Origin: CAMDPA01 sp963825625
GTDB lineage: Bacteria; Pseudomonadota; Alphaproteobacteria; Rhizobiales; Hyphomicrobiaceae
NCBI GenBank assembly: GCA_963825625.1
Contig: CAWGUF010000029.1
Coordinates: 186,001 to 250,000 of the forward strand
DNA length: 64,000 bases
Reading direction: 5' to 3'
Shown here: piece by piece, positions 35,836 through 45,867 of the stretch
Layout: each line of letters begins with the position of its first letter
Numbering within the stretch: position 1 is the first letter of the stretch
Position numbers and translations under genes: made by a program
The notes under the pieces: model-generated
Seen by the model: only the letters and a program-made list of their open reading frames with translations
Database searches by the model: none
What the model was told of the DNA's origin: nothing

Positions 35836-36496
35836 CCCGGTCCCGGGCTCCTCGTTCTCGAATGCAGCGTCCCGAATACCCCAGGCCCACGGTCCAAGTC
35901 CAGACGGCAAAAACTGCAGCATTCTTGTCACACACACACGCGACAATTAGGACCCACTAGGTCTAGCAGACACCGACCGCAGGTTTTCCCACCTGCGCTC
36001 CAGGCCGCTTACATCCCCCCTTGACAGCCGCGCATCCCGCCCAACTTTGGGCACCTCCTCCGCCCCGTCGATAGCCTTTGCCACAACATCTGCGCAGATT
36101 GTCCACCGGGCGGGCTTACCACAACATCTAGTATACGGTTGCAGGCGCGACCTACTTGCCCTCGTGACGGCCCCAGAGAATCGCGTCATAGAACAGCCCA
36201 GTTCGGGACCAAATCACGGCGCCTCCCGAGGGGAACAATCGCCGCTGCATTTGTTCTGCATCAGTACCGGAGGGTGATCGCGAGGCCGCAGGCCATTTGC
36301 GATCGGCAGGTGTGACATCGGTCAGGCAAGCCCGCCCCACCTCCATGTTCAAGCGTCCGAAGTCAGGTGTAACGCGAGCGCAACGCCGCTCGCGGGTGTG
36401 TAGCGGTGTGCGCCGTCGAGCCGCACCGTTTCAGTCCACGGCCCTTTCGGCCGTTGTCATCTATTCAGCAGCACGCGACCACACGCGGGGGAACGA
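35836..36496. other. long intergenic region upstream of nrdJ
   Basis: About 660 bases without a supported gene. It holds a small hairpin at 35979-35996 (GCAGGT-TTTCCC-ACCTGC), the perfect palindrome ATCTGCGCAGAT near 36088, and the 11-mer CCACAACATCT twice (near 36079 and 36120). A hairpin GGCCctttcGGCC lies near 36440. I looked for a cobalamin riboswitch and for NrdR boxes and did not find a convincing one. Promoter and regulatory sites for nrdJ must lie here. Confidence 0.4.
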
Positions 36497-39400
36497 ATGA
36501 AAATTACGCGCCAATTCACCGAGACCGGAAAATCGCCCTACGAGAAAATCGAGTTCAGGCGCGCGACATCGGAAATCAAGAACCCCGACGGCTCGGTCGT
36601 GTTCCGCCTCGACGGCTTCATGGTCCCCTGTCATTTCAGCCAGGTCGCAGCCGACGTCCTCGCCCAGAAATATTTCCGCAAGGCCGGCGTTCCGGCGCGC
36701 TTGAAGCGGGTCGAGGAGACGCAGGTCCCGTCATGGCTATGGCGATCGGTTGCCGATGAGAACGCACTGGCGGAGCTGCCTTCTGCCGAACGCTCGGGCG
36801 GTGAGAGCGACGCCCGCCAGGTGTTCGACCGGCTGGCCGGCACCTGGACCTATTGGGGCTGGAAAGGCGGCTATTTCACGACCGAGGAGGACGCCCGTGC
36901 CTTCTTCGACGAGCACCGCTACATGCTCGCCATGCAGATGGGTGCACCCAACAGTCCGCAATGGTTCAATACCGGCCTGCACTGGGCATATGGCATCGAC
37001 GGCCCCGGCCAGGGCCACTACTATGTCGACTTCCAGACCGGCGAGCTGACACGCTCCCACAGCGCCTATGAGCATCCTCAGCCGCACGCCTGCTTCATCC
37101 AGTCCGTCGAGGACGATCTCGTCAACGAGAACGGCATCATGGACCTGTGGGTCCGCGAGGCGCGCTTGTTCAAGTACGGCTCCGGCACCGGCTCCAATTT
37201 CTCCCGGCTGCGCGGAGAGAACGAGAAGCTCTCTGGCGGTGGAAAGTCATCCGGCCTCATGAGCTTCCTGAAGATCGGCGACCGGGCCGCGGGCGCGATC
37301 AAGTCGGGTGGGACCACACGCCGTGCCGCCAAGATGGTCGTCGTCGACGTCGATCATCCCGACGTCGAGGAATACGTCAGCTGGAAGGTCAAGGAGGAGC
37401 AGAAGGTCGCTGCCCTTGTCACCGGTTCGCGGATCTGCCAGGCGCGGCTGAAGGCCATCATGAAGGCTTGCGTCAACTGCGAGGCCGAAGGCGAGGCCTG
37501 TTTCGACCCCGCACGCAACCCTGCCCTCAAGCGCGCAATCAAGGACGCGCGCCGCGATCATGTGTCCGACAACTATGTACGCCGCGTGATCCAGTTCGCG
37601 CGCCAGGGCTATAAGAGTATCGAGTTCTCGGTCTACGACACGGACTGGGATTCTGAAGCCTACCTGACGGTCTCCGGCCAGAACTCCAACAATTCAGTAC
37701 GCGTCACCGACGACTTCCTGCGTTCCGTAGAGGCTGACGACGACTGGAACCTGACCGCCCGCACCACCGGCAAGGTGACCAAGACCATCAAGGCCCGCGA
37801 TCTCTGGGAGGCGATCGGCCACGCCGCCTGGGCTTCTGCCGATCCCGGCATTCAGTTCCACACCACGATCAACGACTGGCATACGTGCCCGAAATCCGGT
37901 CCGATCAACGCATCCAATCCGTGTTCGGAATACATGTTCCTCGACGACACGGCTTGCAACCTGGCGTCGCTGAACCTGCTTGCGTTCCGCCGTCCGGATG
38001 GGAATTTCGACACCGCTGCTTTTGCCCACGCCTGCCGTCTTTACACGGTAACGCTGGAAATCGCGGTGTTGATGGCGCAGTTTCCCTCCCGCCAGATCGC
38101 CGAGCTGAGCTACCGCTATCGTACGTTGGGCCTTGGCTATGCCAACATCGGCGGACTGCTGATGGCGTCCGGCATCCCCTACGACTCCGCTGCCGGACGC
38201 GCTCTGTGCGGCGCTATCACCGCCCAGATGACCGGCGTCGCGTACGCCACCAGCGCCGAGATGGCCTCCGAGCTGGGTCCGTTCCCCGGTTACGAGCCCA
38301 ACGCCGCTGACATGCTGCGCGTCATCCGCAACCACCGCCGCGCCTCATACGGGGAAACGACAGGCTACGAGCGGCTGTCGATTGCACCTGTCCCGCTCGA
38401 TCACGCCTCCTGCCCCGACAAGGCGGTGATTTCCGCCGCCATGCGGGCCTGGGACCAGGCGATTGATCTCGGACAGCGCCATGGCTTCCGCAACGCCCAA
38501 GCCAGCGTCGTGGCGCCCACCGGCACCATCGGCCTCGTCATGGATTGCGATACCACCGGCATCGAGCCCGACTTCGCGATCGTCAAGTTCAAGAAGCTGG
38601 CCGGCGGCGGCTACTTCAAGATCATCAACCGGGCCGTTCCCGTTGCCTTGCGCCAGCTCGGCTACACCGATGCCCAGATCGCCGAGATCGAGAATTACGC
38701 CGTAGGCCACGGCACGCTGAAAGGCGCGCCGGGCGTCAACCTCGCGGCGCTGCAGGCAAAAGGCTTCACAGACGAAGCCCTGACCAGCCTCGAGTTCGGC
38801 TCTTGCAACCGCCTTCGACATCAAATTCGTTTTCAACAAGTGGACCCTCGGTGAGGCCTTCCTCACCAGCACCTTGGGCATTCCCGCCGACAAACTGGTC
38901 GACCCGACCTTCGATCTCCTCTCCCACCTCGGCTTCACCAAGGCGGATGTGGAGGCGGCCAATGAGCACGTCTGCGGTTCGATGACATTGGAAGGCGCCC
39001 CGCATCTCAAAAACGAGCACCTCCCCGTGTTCGACTGCGCCAACCCCTGCGGCCGAAAAGGCAAGCGTTTCCTGTCCGCCGACAGCCACATCCTGATGTT
39101 GGCCGCCGCCCAGCCGTTCATCTCCGGCGCCATCTCCAAGACCATCAACATGCCGAACGAGGCGACCGTCGACGACTGCAAGCGCGCGTACATGACGTCA
39201 TGGCGCCTCGCGCTGAAGGCAAATGCTCTTTATCGCGATGGCTCCAAGCTCTCTCAGCCGCTCAACTCGCAACTGCTGTCGGACGATGCAGATGAGGCAG
39301 AGGAGATCGCCGACGCGCTCGCCTCCGACAAACCTGCCGCCCAGCGCGCTGCCGTTGCCGCCGAGCGGATGGTCGAGCAGCTCAAGAAGCGCATCGCCGA

Positions 39401-40235
39401 GCTGGAAACCGACCGCCTCGCTGAGCGCGAGCGCGAGAAGCTGCCGGGTCGCCGCAAGGGCTACACACAGAAAGCGACGGTGGGCGGACACAAGGTCTAC
39501 CTGCGCACCGGCGAATATGATGACGGCCGCATCGGCGAGATCTTCATCGACATGCACAAGGAGGGCGCCGCCTTCCGCTCGCTGATGAACAACTTCGCCA
39601 TCGCCGTCTCGCTCGGCCTGCAGTACGGCGTGCCCCTCGACGAGTACGTGGATGCATTCACGTTCACCCGGTTCGAGCCAGCCGGCCTCGTGCAGGGCAA
39701 CGAGACGATCAAGAATGCAACGTCGATCCTCGACTACATCTTCCGTGAGCTCGCCGTCTCCTACCTCAGCCGCAACGACCTCGCCCACGTCGATCCCATG
39801 GAGATCGTCGGCGGCACCGGTCTGGGCTCCGGCGACGACGATCTGGCGGACGTCGAGGCCCCCGCCGCACCCGTCGTGCAGAAGTTCGTGTCGACCGGAC
39901 TGGTGCGCGGTTTCGTCGGCCGCGTCGTACCGCGCGGCGGCGGCGACAGCGCGATGCCGGCGGTAGCAGCCATGCAGCACGACGTTGCCACCGCTTTCGA
40001 TGTCGCCGGCCCGACTGCGCTCTACACGGAGCACACCACGGTCGAGACGACGACGGTCATGGCAACCAGCGGCAACCTGGCGCTGAAGCCCCAGACCGAG
40101 GCGGACCGGCGAGCGGAGGCACGCATTCGCGGCTACGAAGGCGAAAACTGCGGCGAATGCGGCAACTTCACGCTCGTTCGCAACGGCACCTGCCTCAAGT
40201 GCGATACCTGCGGTTCGACCAGCGGCTGCAGCTGA
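36497..40235 (+). pseudogene. nrdJ: adenosylcobalamin-dependent (class II) ribonucleotide reductase, split by one +1 frameshift
   Basis: The two frames 36497-38854 and 38874-40235 are halves of one NrdJ of about 1240 residues. At 38810 one extra C (TGC AAC C GCC TTC) moves the frame from +2 to +0; without it the sequence reads SCNAFDIKFVFNKWTLG without a break. Active-site loops are intact: NPCSEYMFLDDTACNLASLN and PTGTIGLVMDCDTTG. The C-terminal TSCPD-like region (GEIFIDMHKEGAAFRSLMN) and zinc/thiol tail (CGECGNFTLVRNGTCLKCDTCG) are complete. NrdJ makes dNTP precursors and no other reductase is in the window, so a sequencing error is plausible; as written the gene is broken. Confidence 0.9.
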
Positions 40236-40253
40236 ACATCCAGCGCACACGGA

Positions 40254-40277
40254 GGGGCAGCCTTAGCGGGCTGCCCC
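40254..40277 (+). terminator. hairpin after nrdJ
   Basis: GGGGCAGCC and GGCTGCCCC pair perfectly over nine bases with a six-base loop, 19 bases after the nrdJ stop. No T-run follows, so it may be a weak terminator or an RNA-stabilising stem ahead of the next small gene. Confidence 0.6.
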
Positions 40278-40305
40278 GTATCCATTCTCTCGCAGGAGCG
40301 AAGCC

Positions 40306-40500
40306 TTGAGAAATGCCACCACAGCAAACAAGAAACCTGACGAATCACCCGACGCGATCCCCACCGAGCCCGCGACGCGCGCCGTGCACGACTTCGCAAA
40401 CTCCGAAGCAATGCGCGTGCTGCGCGAATGGGCAACCTCACCGGAGATCGAGGCGATCCGAAGCGAGATCGCACCTGCTCCCGCCGACATAACGAAATGA
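40306..40500 (+). CDS. small hypothetical protein downstream of nrdJ (64 aa)
   Basis: The likely start is TTG 40306, with a strong AGGAG seven bases upstream; no in-frame ATG exists. The product (RNATTANKKPDESPDAIPTE, then ATRAVHDFANSEAMRVLREWATSPEIEAIRS, in part FANSEAMRVLREWATSPEIE) is charged with a helical C-terminal half. It follows the nrdJ hairpin by 29 bases. Function unknown. Confidence 0.55.
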   Translation: MRNATTANKKPDESPDAIPTEPATRAVHDFANSEAMRVLREWATSPEIEAIRSEIAPAPADITK

Positions 40501-40609
40501 AACGTTTAGCAATCCAGCCATCCCACTAGGCCCCATCCACAAATCGGTGTCTGGTTTGCGCAGACGCATTGACCAGACGCCGTGACGCTCGGACAGGATC
40601 AGCCTGGTG

Positions 40610-41227
40610 ATGACCGCCCGACAGCTGAGGACGACCTCCGTGCTCTATCTGCTCGCCGATCATCTCGACGCGGTGCTGGCAGCTGGCGAGGACATGCTGT
40701 CCCTCGATACTGAGCTGCGCAACGCCGACCTCGAGCAGGCCTACGATCTACTGCCGCACCTGGTCAGCCGATTGCGGGCCCTGGAAATCACGCTCACGAC
40801 CCGGACATTACAAGCCCGTACGCGCGCTGCTGAGCTGGCCTGCCAGAGCGCAGATATCGATGCAGCGCTCAGAATGTTTGCCGCCAGCACCACGACGCTG
40901 GTCGATGCCGTGACCGAGCTCGCCGACACGACCGGCGAACACTTCGATGCCGGCGCAGATCCTGTCGCCTATCTGCGCAGCCGCGGCGTCATCCCGCCCG
41001 ACGCAGGTGCGCCGTCATCGACCTGCCACTTCGCGATCGATGACACCTTCCTGGTCGCGCGCCGCGTGCCGCTCGGGCCGCTCCTGGATATGGCCGGCCG
41101 CGCCCTGGACCTCCTCGACGCTGCCTACGGACTATATGACGACAGCGCCGAAGCCTCAGCAGCGGCCAACCCGCATCACGCCGCCGATCAGCCTTCCTCA
41201 CGACCGCAGAAGCTCGGCCAACCGTAG
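40610..41227 (+). CDS. hypothetical protein, helical
   Basis: About 205 residues starting MTARQLRTTSVLYLLADHLDAVLAAGEDML. The first half is a long amphipathic helical stretch (LRALEITLTTRTLQARTRAAEL); the middle has an Ala/Thr/Leu-rich region, and the end is polar. I recognise no family. Its 3' end overlaps the end of the convergent DPBB gene (stop at 41188) by 40 bases, so the two transcripts must be antisense to each other at their tails. Confidence 0.6.
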   Translation: MTARQLRTTSVLYLLADHLDAVLAAGEDMLSLDTELRNADLEQAYDLLPHLVSRLRALEITLTTRTLQARTRAAELACQSADIDAALRMFAASTTTLVDAVTELADTTGEHFDAGADPVAYLRSRGVIPPDAGAPSSTCHFAIDDTFLVARRVPLGPLLDMAGRALDLLDAAYGLYDDSAEASAAANPHHAADQPSSRPQKLGQP

Positions 41228-42414
41228 CAACGCGACGGCCGGTACTGGTACTTCAGCGCGTCGCTTTCGCTGTTGGCCACTACCGAGCTTGGCGCAGCGG
41301 CAGGTTTCGCATTGCGTCGCACAGCTGCAACGGCCCTGGCTGCCGGTGCCCGGCGGCGCGCGTTCCGCGATGCAAACTCCGCCTCGTCCACCTGCTTGAC
41401 CTCAGCCACCGCCTGCGACCGCCGCTGCGCCGGCTGATCGCCGCCTCTGTTTGCTCTCTTCGCACGCCTCGATACAGGCTGCGCCGTACGTGTGGCAGCT
41501 GTCCGAGCCTGAGCCTTCCCGCTGGTCACCGGCGTCTCCGCCCGAGCGACGCGGGTCGCGCGCCGTTTTTTTGCCGCTCCCGCCTCAGCGGACGCGACCG
41601 CGCGCCTGGCCGCAGTCTTGACCTTTGCCCGCTCCGCTCTTGGCTTCGCCACCTTTTTCGCAGCCGTCTTCGCGATCTTGGCCTGCCCCGCGCCAGCTTG
41701 CTCGGCAGCCGCCACTTGCGTGCTGCTCTGCGCCTGCGCAGGCGGCGACAACGCCTTGCCCAGCGCCCGTCCGGCCTCGACCAGCGCGGTATCGATCGAT
41801 TGGAAGATGCCCAGGAACCCAGGTGCGGGCGGATACGTCCGCCCGCGGCGATAGGTTGCCTCAGATCGCGTCGGCGCCGCCAGAACCTTGGTTTGAAGCG
41901 TCGCAACACCGACATGCGCGAAGCCGAGCCTCAGCGCAGCTGCACGTGACAAATCCAGCGTGCGCTGCCCCCAGTACGGCCCGGCGTTGTTGATCCGCAC
42001 CACCACCGTCCGCTTGTTGGCGGGGTTCCACACCAGCAGCAGCGTCCCGTCCGGCCAGATCGGACTGGCCGCGTTGTCCGGCAGATCGGAGCGATAGTAC
42101 TCGCCCGACGAGGTGATGTTGCTCGGGTTGAAGCGGTCCTTCCCGGCATCACCATAGAACGACGCCCGCACCACCATGCGCTTGCCGATCGCCCGTCGCG
42201 TCTCCTCGATGGTCCGCACCCGATGACACCGGCCCACGAAGCAATACGTCTTGCCGGGTGTCTTCGCCTCGGCCGTGGATGTGCCAAGTCCCAGCCCCGC
42301 GCCACCAGCAGCAATTGCCACCAGCCAAGGCACCGCTGCAGCGATGGCAGCCCTGACGGACACCCGCTGCACAGTCGCACGCGCAGTCTCCCGGCCAGCT
42401 GTCGAATAGTTCAT
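41188..42414 (-). CDS. DPBB (RlpA-like) exported protein with basic Ala/Lys/Arg-rich tail
   Basis: About 408 residues; ATG 42414 (MNYSTAGRETAR) has a GAGGGAG site and leads to a signal peptide (WLVAIAAGGAGLGLGTSTAEA). The double-psi beta-barrel spans about residues 75-175: RASFYGDAGKDRFNPSNITS, PDGTLLLVWNPANKRTVVVR, NNAGPYWGQRTLDLSRAAAL. In active RlpA the loop reads VNDRGPF and a His precedes 'PFGT'; here the loop is NNAGPYW and no such His is seen, so transglycosylase activity is doubtful. Residues from about 225 are Lys/Ala/Arg-rich. It probably binds envelope components. No SPOR domain was recognised. Confidence 0.8.
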   Translation of the reverse strand: MNYSTAGRETARATVQRVSVRAAIAAAVPWLVAIAAGGAGLGLGTSTAEAKTPGKTYCFVGRCHRVRTIEETRRAIGKRMVVRASFYGDAGKDRFNPSNITSSGEYYRSDLPDNAASPIWPDGTLLLVWNPANKRTVVVRINNAGPYWGQRTLDLSRAAALRLGFAHVGVATLQTKVLAAPTRSEATYRRGRTYPPAPGFLGIFQSIDTALVEAGRALGKALSPPAQAQSSTQVAAAEQAGAGQAKIAKTAAKKVAKPRAERAKVKTAARRAVASAEAGAAKKRRATRVARAETPVTSGKAQARTAATRTAQPVSRRAKRANRGGDQPAQRRSQAVAEVKQVDEAEFASRNARRRAPAARAVAAVRRNAKPAAAPSSVVANSESDALKYQYRPSRCYGWPSFCGREEG

Positions 42415-42604
42415 GGAAGGCTCCCTCGTTCCGTCCAGCCTCAAGGCCGCGTGCAACCTGCCGGAGGGGCAGGCGCTCGGCCGGCCGGGAGTGGAGCCCT
42501 GGAGAATTTCAGGATGCGAGCCGACACCGCCTAACAAGGTTAACGCGCTGCGCGATCGACAATGCACATAAAAAATAACAAAAACCAGGAAAGCTGCTGA
42601 AAGA

Positions 42605-43378
42605 TCATAGATAACCGGCAGACTCAAGTTTGTTCCGAAGCAGACTGACTGCTTCGTCTAGTCGCAGTTTATCCGTACACCTGAGTACAAGCTGGGTCAC
42701 CGGTTTGCCGTCCCGCTGAGACGGATAGCTCCCCATCATGACGTCCGGATAGACCTTCTGATGCTCCCCGAACAATTCGGCGACAGCGCCTTCCGGATGA
42801 TCCAGGTCTATCGCCTGGGACAGCATCCGCTTTCCCGTCCTGAGCCGTGGCGTCACCGCATCCAGCATCGCCTGCATGATGCTCGGCACACCCGCCATGG
42901 TGATCACGTTGCCGATCATGAAACCCGGCGCCTTGGAAACGGTGTTCTCCACCAGATCGGCTCCGAACGGAATTCGTGCCATCCGCAACCGCCCCGGCGT
43001 GACCTCCCGCCCAGAGGCTTTGTAATAGGGAAGCAGGATATCCAGCGCCCGCTGGTCTACATCGATACCGACCCCGAATGCCTTCGCAATGCAATCCGCT
43101 GTAATGTCGTCATGTGTCGGCCCGATCCCGCCCGTCGTGAACACATAGGTGTAGCGGGCCCGCAACGCATTGACTGCGCTCACGATCTCGTCCTCGATGT
43201 CGGGTACGATCCGCACCTCCCGCAACTGAATGCCGATGGCCGTGCAGTGATCGGCGATCCAGCCGATATTCTTGTCCTTGGTGCGCCCGGACAATATCTC
43301 GTCGCCAATGACGAGAACGGCGGCGGTCACGACGTCCGAGCCCGCACCATTGTCCACATCCACTGACCCTGCTGCCAT
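42605..43378 (-). CDS. CinA-like molybdopterin-binding domain protein
   Basis: A 257-residue protein with the MoaB/Mog-like fold of CinA N-terminal domains: VTAAVLVIGDEILSGRTKDKN, TGGIGPTHDDITADCIAKAF and ITMAGVPSIMQAMLDAV. The C-terminal nicotinamide-nucleotide amidase domain of full CinA is absent. Such stand-alone proteins may act as NAD- or ADP-ribose-type pyrophosphatases or bind molybdopterin, but the activity is uncertain. ATG 43378 follows AGGGAGA. It is divergent from sfsA, 78 bases away. Confidence 0.88.
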   Translation of the reverse strand: MAAGSVDVDNGAGSDVVTAAVLVIGDEILSGRTKDKNIGWIADHCTAIGIQLREVRIVPDIEDEIVSAVNALRARYTYVFTTGGIGPTHDDITADCIAKAFGVGIDVDQRALDILLPYYKASGREVTPGRLRMARIPFGADLVENTVSKAPGFMIGNVITMAGVPSIMQAMLDAVTPRLRTGKRMLSQAIDLDHPEGAVAELFGEHQKVYPDVMMGSYPSQRDGKPVTQLVLRCTDKLRLDEAVSLLRNKLESAGYL

Positions 43379-43456
43379 CGAGATCTCCCTGGATATCCAA
43401 GCCGGCATAGCGCGATTGGGTTGCACACACCAGCCGATACCCCTAGCCTGCCGCAC

Positions 43457-44170
43457 ATGCAGTTTCCATCCCCTCTCTTACGCGGCACATTGATTCAGCG
43501 CTACAAGCGCTTCCTGGCCGACGTCCGTCTCGACAGCGGCGAGACGGTCACCGCGACCTGTCCCAACACCGGCTCCATGCTCGGTCTCAAGGAGCCGGGC
43601 AGCATCGTCTGGCTGTCGACCTCAGACAGCCCGACGCGAAAGTACCGCCACACCTGGGAAATGATCGAGAACGACCTCGGTGCCGGCCCGACGCTGGTTG
43701 GCATCAATACGGGCCACCCCAACAAGCTTGTCACCGAGGCTATCGAGACTGGCACACTCAAGGCGCTGCAGGGCTATGCCAGCCTCAAGCGCGAGCAGAA
43801 GTACGGTCGCAATAGCCGCATCGACATCCTGCTCCAGGACGACAAGCGCGGCATCTGCTACGTCGAGATCAAGAACGTCCACCTGATGCGCAAGCCTGGA
43901 CGAGCGGAATTCCCCGATTCAGTTACCGAGCGCGGCGCCAAGCACCTGGGTGAGCTGGCGGACATGGTCGAGTTGGGCCACCGGGCCGTCATGGTGTTCC
44001 TGATCCAGCGCAGCGACGCCCGAACGATGCATCTGGCCCGCGACATCGACCGCACATACGGCGCCGCCTTCGATGCCGCCATTGCCCGCGGCGTGGAGGC
44101 CATCGCTGTCCGCTGCCGCATGTCTACGCAAGATATTGTCGTCGAGAAGAGCATTCGTATCGCCGGCTAA
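43457..44170 (+). CDS. sfsA: SfsA family DNA/RNA nuclease (sugar fermentation stimulation protein homologue)
   Basis: A 237-residue SfsA. Family marks are MQFPSPLLRGTLIQRYKRFLADV, TATCPNTGSMLGL, RKYRHTWEMIEND, SRIDILLQDDKRGICYVEIKNVHL (in part LLQDDKRGICYVEIKN, with acidic and Lys residues of a nuclease-like fold) and FPDSVTERGAKHLGEL. E. coli SfsA was first linked to maltose metabolism, and homologues show nuclease activity. ATG 43457 begins the conserved sequence. Confidence 0.95.
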   Translation: MQFPSPLLRGTLIQRYKRFLADVRLDSGETVTATCPNTGSMLGLKEPGSIVWLSTSDSPTRKYRHTWEMIENDLGAGPTLVGINTGHPNKLVTEAIETGTLKALQGYASLKREQKYGRNSRIDILLQDDKRGICYVEIKNVHLMRKPGRAEFPDSVTERGAKHLGELADMVELGHRAVMVFLIQRSDARTMHLARDIDRTYGAAFDAAIARGVEAIAVRCRMSTQDIVVEKSIRIAG

Positions 44171-44280
44171 CGCGCGTTTGATCTGACGTGAATGGACGTG
44201 AGCCCCGACGCACGGCTACCATCCTCTCGCGAAGGCCATCGCCACGGCCACCCCCGAAGACGATCGAGGCTGATCTATCG

Positions 44281-44883
44281 ATGAAGACACTCATCGCCGC
44301 AGTCCTGCTTGGCATCACACTCTGTGCCGCCGGCCCATCCCTCGCCCAGACCAAGGCTGTCGCGACTTTCGGCTCAGGCTGCTTCTGGTGCACCGAAGCC
44401 GACTTCGACAAAGTCCCCGGCGTGCTCGAAACCATCAGCGGCTTCATGGGCGGCAAGACCCCGAATCCGACCTACCGCCAGGTCGTCTCAGGCGGCACCG
44501 GCCATGCCGAGGTCGTGCAGGTCACCTACGATCCCGCAAAGGTCAGCTACGCCGACCTTCTCGCCGTCTACTGGAAGAACGTCGACCCATTCGACGCCAG
44601 CGGCCAGTTTTGCGACAAGGGCAATGCTTACAGACCTGTCATCTTCACCCATACCCCCGAACAGCGCCGCGCCGCGGAGACCAGCAAAACTGAGATCGCC
44701 GCGCTCTTGGCCAAGCGCTTCAAAGACACAATAAAGGTCCGTATCGAGGCGGCCGCCCCATTCACTGCCGCCGAGGCCTACCACCAGAATTATCACCAGA
44801 CCAACCCGCTGAAATACAACTACTACCGCTGGGGCTGCGGCCGGGATCAGCGCCTGCGCGAAATCTGGGGTGGCTCGGGCTGA
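44281..44883 (+). CDS. msrA: peptide methionine sulfoxide reductase A with signal peptide
   Basis: A 200-residue MsrA that reduces the S-epimer of methionine sulfoxide. The catalytic motif GCFWC is clear (FGSGCFWCTEADFDKVPGV), followed by GGKTPNPTYRQVVSGGTGHAEVVQ and FTAAEAYHQNYH. The first 22 residues (KTLIAAVLLGITLCAAGPSLAQ) form a signal peptide, so this copy should work in the periplasm, unlike the common cytoplasmic form. ATG 44281 begins the signal peptide; the extra upstream frame is not needed. Confidence 0.94.
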   Translation: MKTLIAAVLLGITLCAAGPSLAQTKAVATFGSGCFWCTEADFDKVPGVLETISGFMGGKTPNPTYRQVVSGGTGHAEVVQVTYDPAKVSYADLLAVYWKNVDPFDASGQFCDKGNAYRPVIFTHTPEQRRAAETSKTEIAALLAKRFKDTIKVRIEAAAPFTAAEAYHQNYHQTNPLKYNYYRWGCGRDQRLREIWGGSG

Positions 44884-44954
44884 ACCACCGTCTGCCCCGC
44901 CTCATATACCCGACACCGGTAGCCAGTCCGGCCCACTGACCCTATATTGGGCCA

Positions 44955-45815
44955 ATGCCGTCCCCCAATTCCCTGCACCAACCCGAACACGTCCATTGCA
45001 GCATGGAACGCACAGAGGCTTATGAGGTCTTGCCCGGTCGCCACGATGCCGGAATGCTCTTGCTGTGCGATCACGCCTCGAACGCTCTGCCGCCGGAATA
45101 TGGCACCCTGGGCCTTCCGCCGGATCAACTGCGGCGCCACATCGCCTACGACATCGGCGCCGAAGCGGTGACACGTCACATCAACGAGGCGCTGGGCATT
45201 CCGGCAGTGCTGACATGCTACTCGCGCCTATTGATCGATCCCAATCGGGGCGAGGACGATCCCACTCTCATCATGCGCTTGTCCGATGGCGCCGTCGTCC
45301 CCGGCAATCGCCACCTCGACGCCGCCGAGCGCGAGCATCGCCTCAATCGTTTTCACCAACCCTATCATGCTGCCGCCAATCGGCAGATCGACGCCTGTAT
45401 CGCTGCCCATCATCCCCCCGCCATTCTCGCGATCCACAGCTTCACCGAAAGCTGGAAAGGCAAGCCGCGTCCCTGGGCCGCAAGCATTCTCTGGCACCGC
45501 GATCCGCGTCTTGCAAAGCCGCTGTTGCACGCCTTGCATGCCGAGGGCGACTTGGTGATCGGAGAGAACGAGCCCTATCCCGGCCAGTACGAGGGCGACA
45601 GCATGTGGCGCCACGGCACCTGCCGCGGCCTCCCCCACGCCATCATCGAAATTCGCCAGGACCTGATCCGCGACCCCGCAGGCCAAAAGCGCTGGGGGGA
45701 TTTGCTCTCCCGGATTCTCAAAGACCTCCTCGCGCGACCCGAGCTCCAGGCGGCATTCCGCTCTCCGTGGCCGAAGCCGGATGACGAGCCCGCCACCACA
45801 CACCATATTCGCTGA
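44955..45815 (+). CDS. N-formylglutamate amidohydrolase family protein
   Basis: A 286-residue zinc hydrolase-like protein. Family marks are LLLCDHASNALPPEYGTLGL, HIAYDIGAEAVTRHINEAL, SRLLIDPNRGEDDPTLIM, AILAIHSFTESWKG and IEIRQDLIRDPAGQKRW. The HutG-type reaction releases glutamate from N-formylglutamate; members outside hut clusters may act on other N-acyl amino acids. No hut gene is present. Start ATG 44955, with a second ATG at 45003 possible. The DUF1244 gene follows 52 bases downstream. Confidence 0.9.
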   Translation: MPSPNSLHQPEHVHCSMERTEAYEVLPGRHDAGMLLLCDHASNALPPEYGTLGLPPDQLRRHIAYDIGAEAVTRHINEALGIPAVLTCYSRLLIDPNRGEDDPTLIMRLSDGAVVPGNRHLDAAEREHRLNRFHQPYHAAANRQIDACIAAHHPPAILAIHSFTESWKGKPRPWAASILWHRDPRLAKPLLHALHAEGDLVIGENEPYPGQYEGDSMWRHGTCRGLPHAIIEIRQDLIRDPAGQKRWGDLLSRILKDLLARPELQAAFRSPWPKPDDEPATTHHIR

Positions 45816-45867
45816 TATCGGCCGCTGCCACCCAACCCACTTAGCAAATCAGATGCAGGAGACCACC

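Noticed and set aside
36000..36496. Cobalamin riboswitch upstream of nrdJ
   Set aside because: I looked for the conserved B12-box and found none; only small hairpins and a short palindrome are present.
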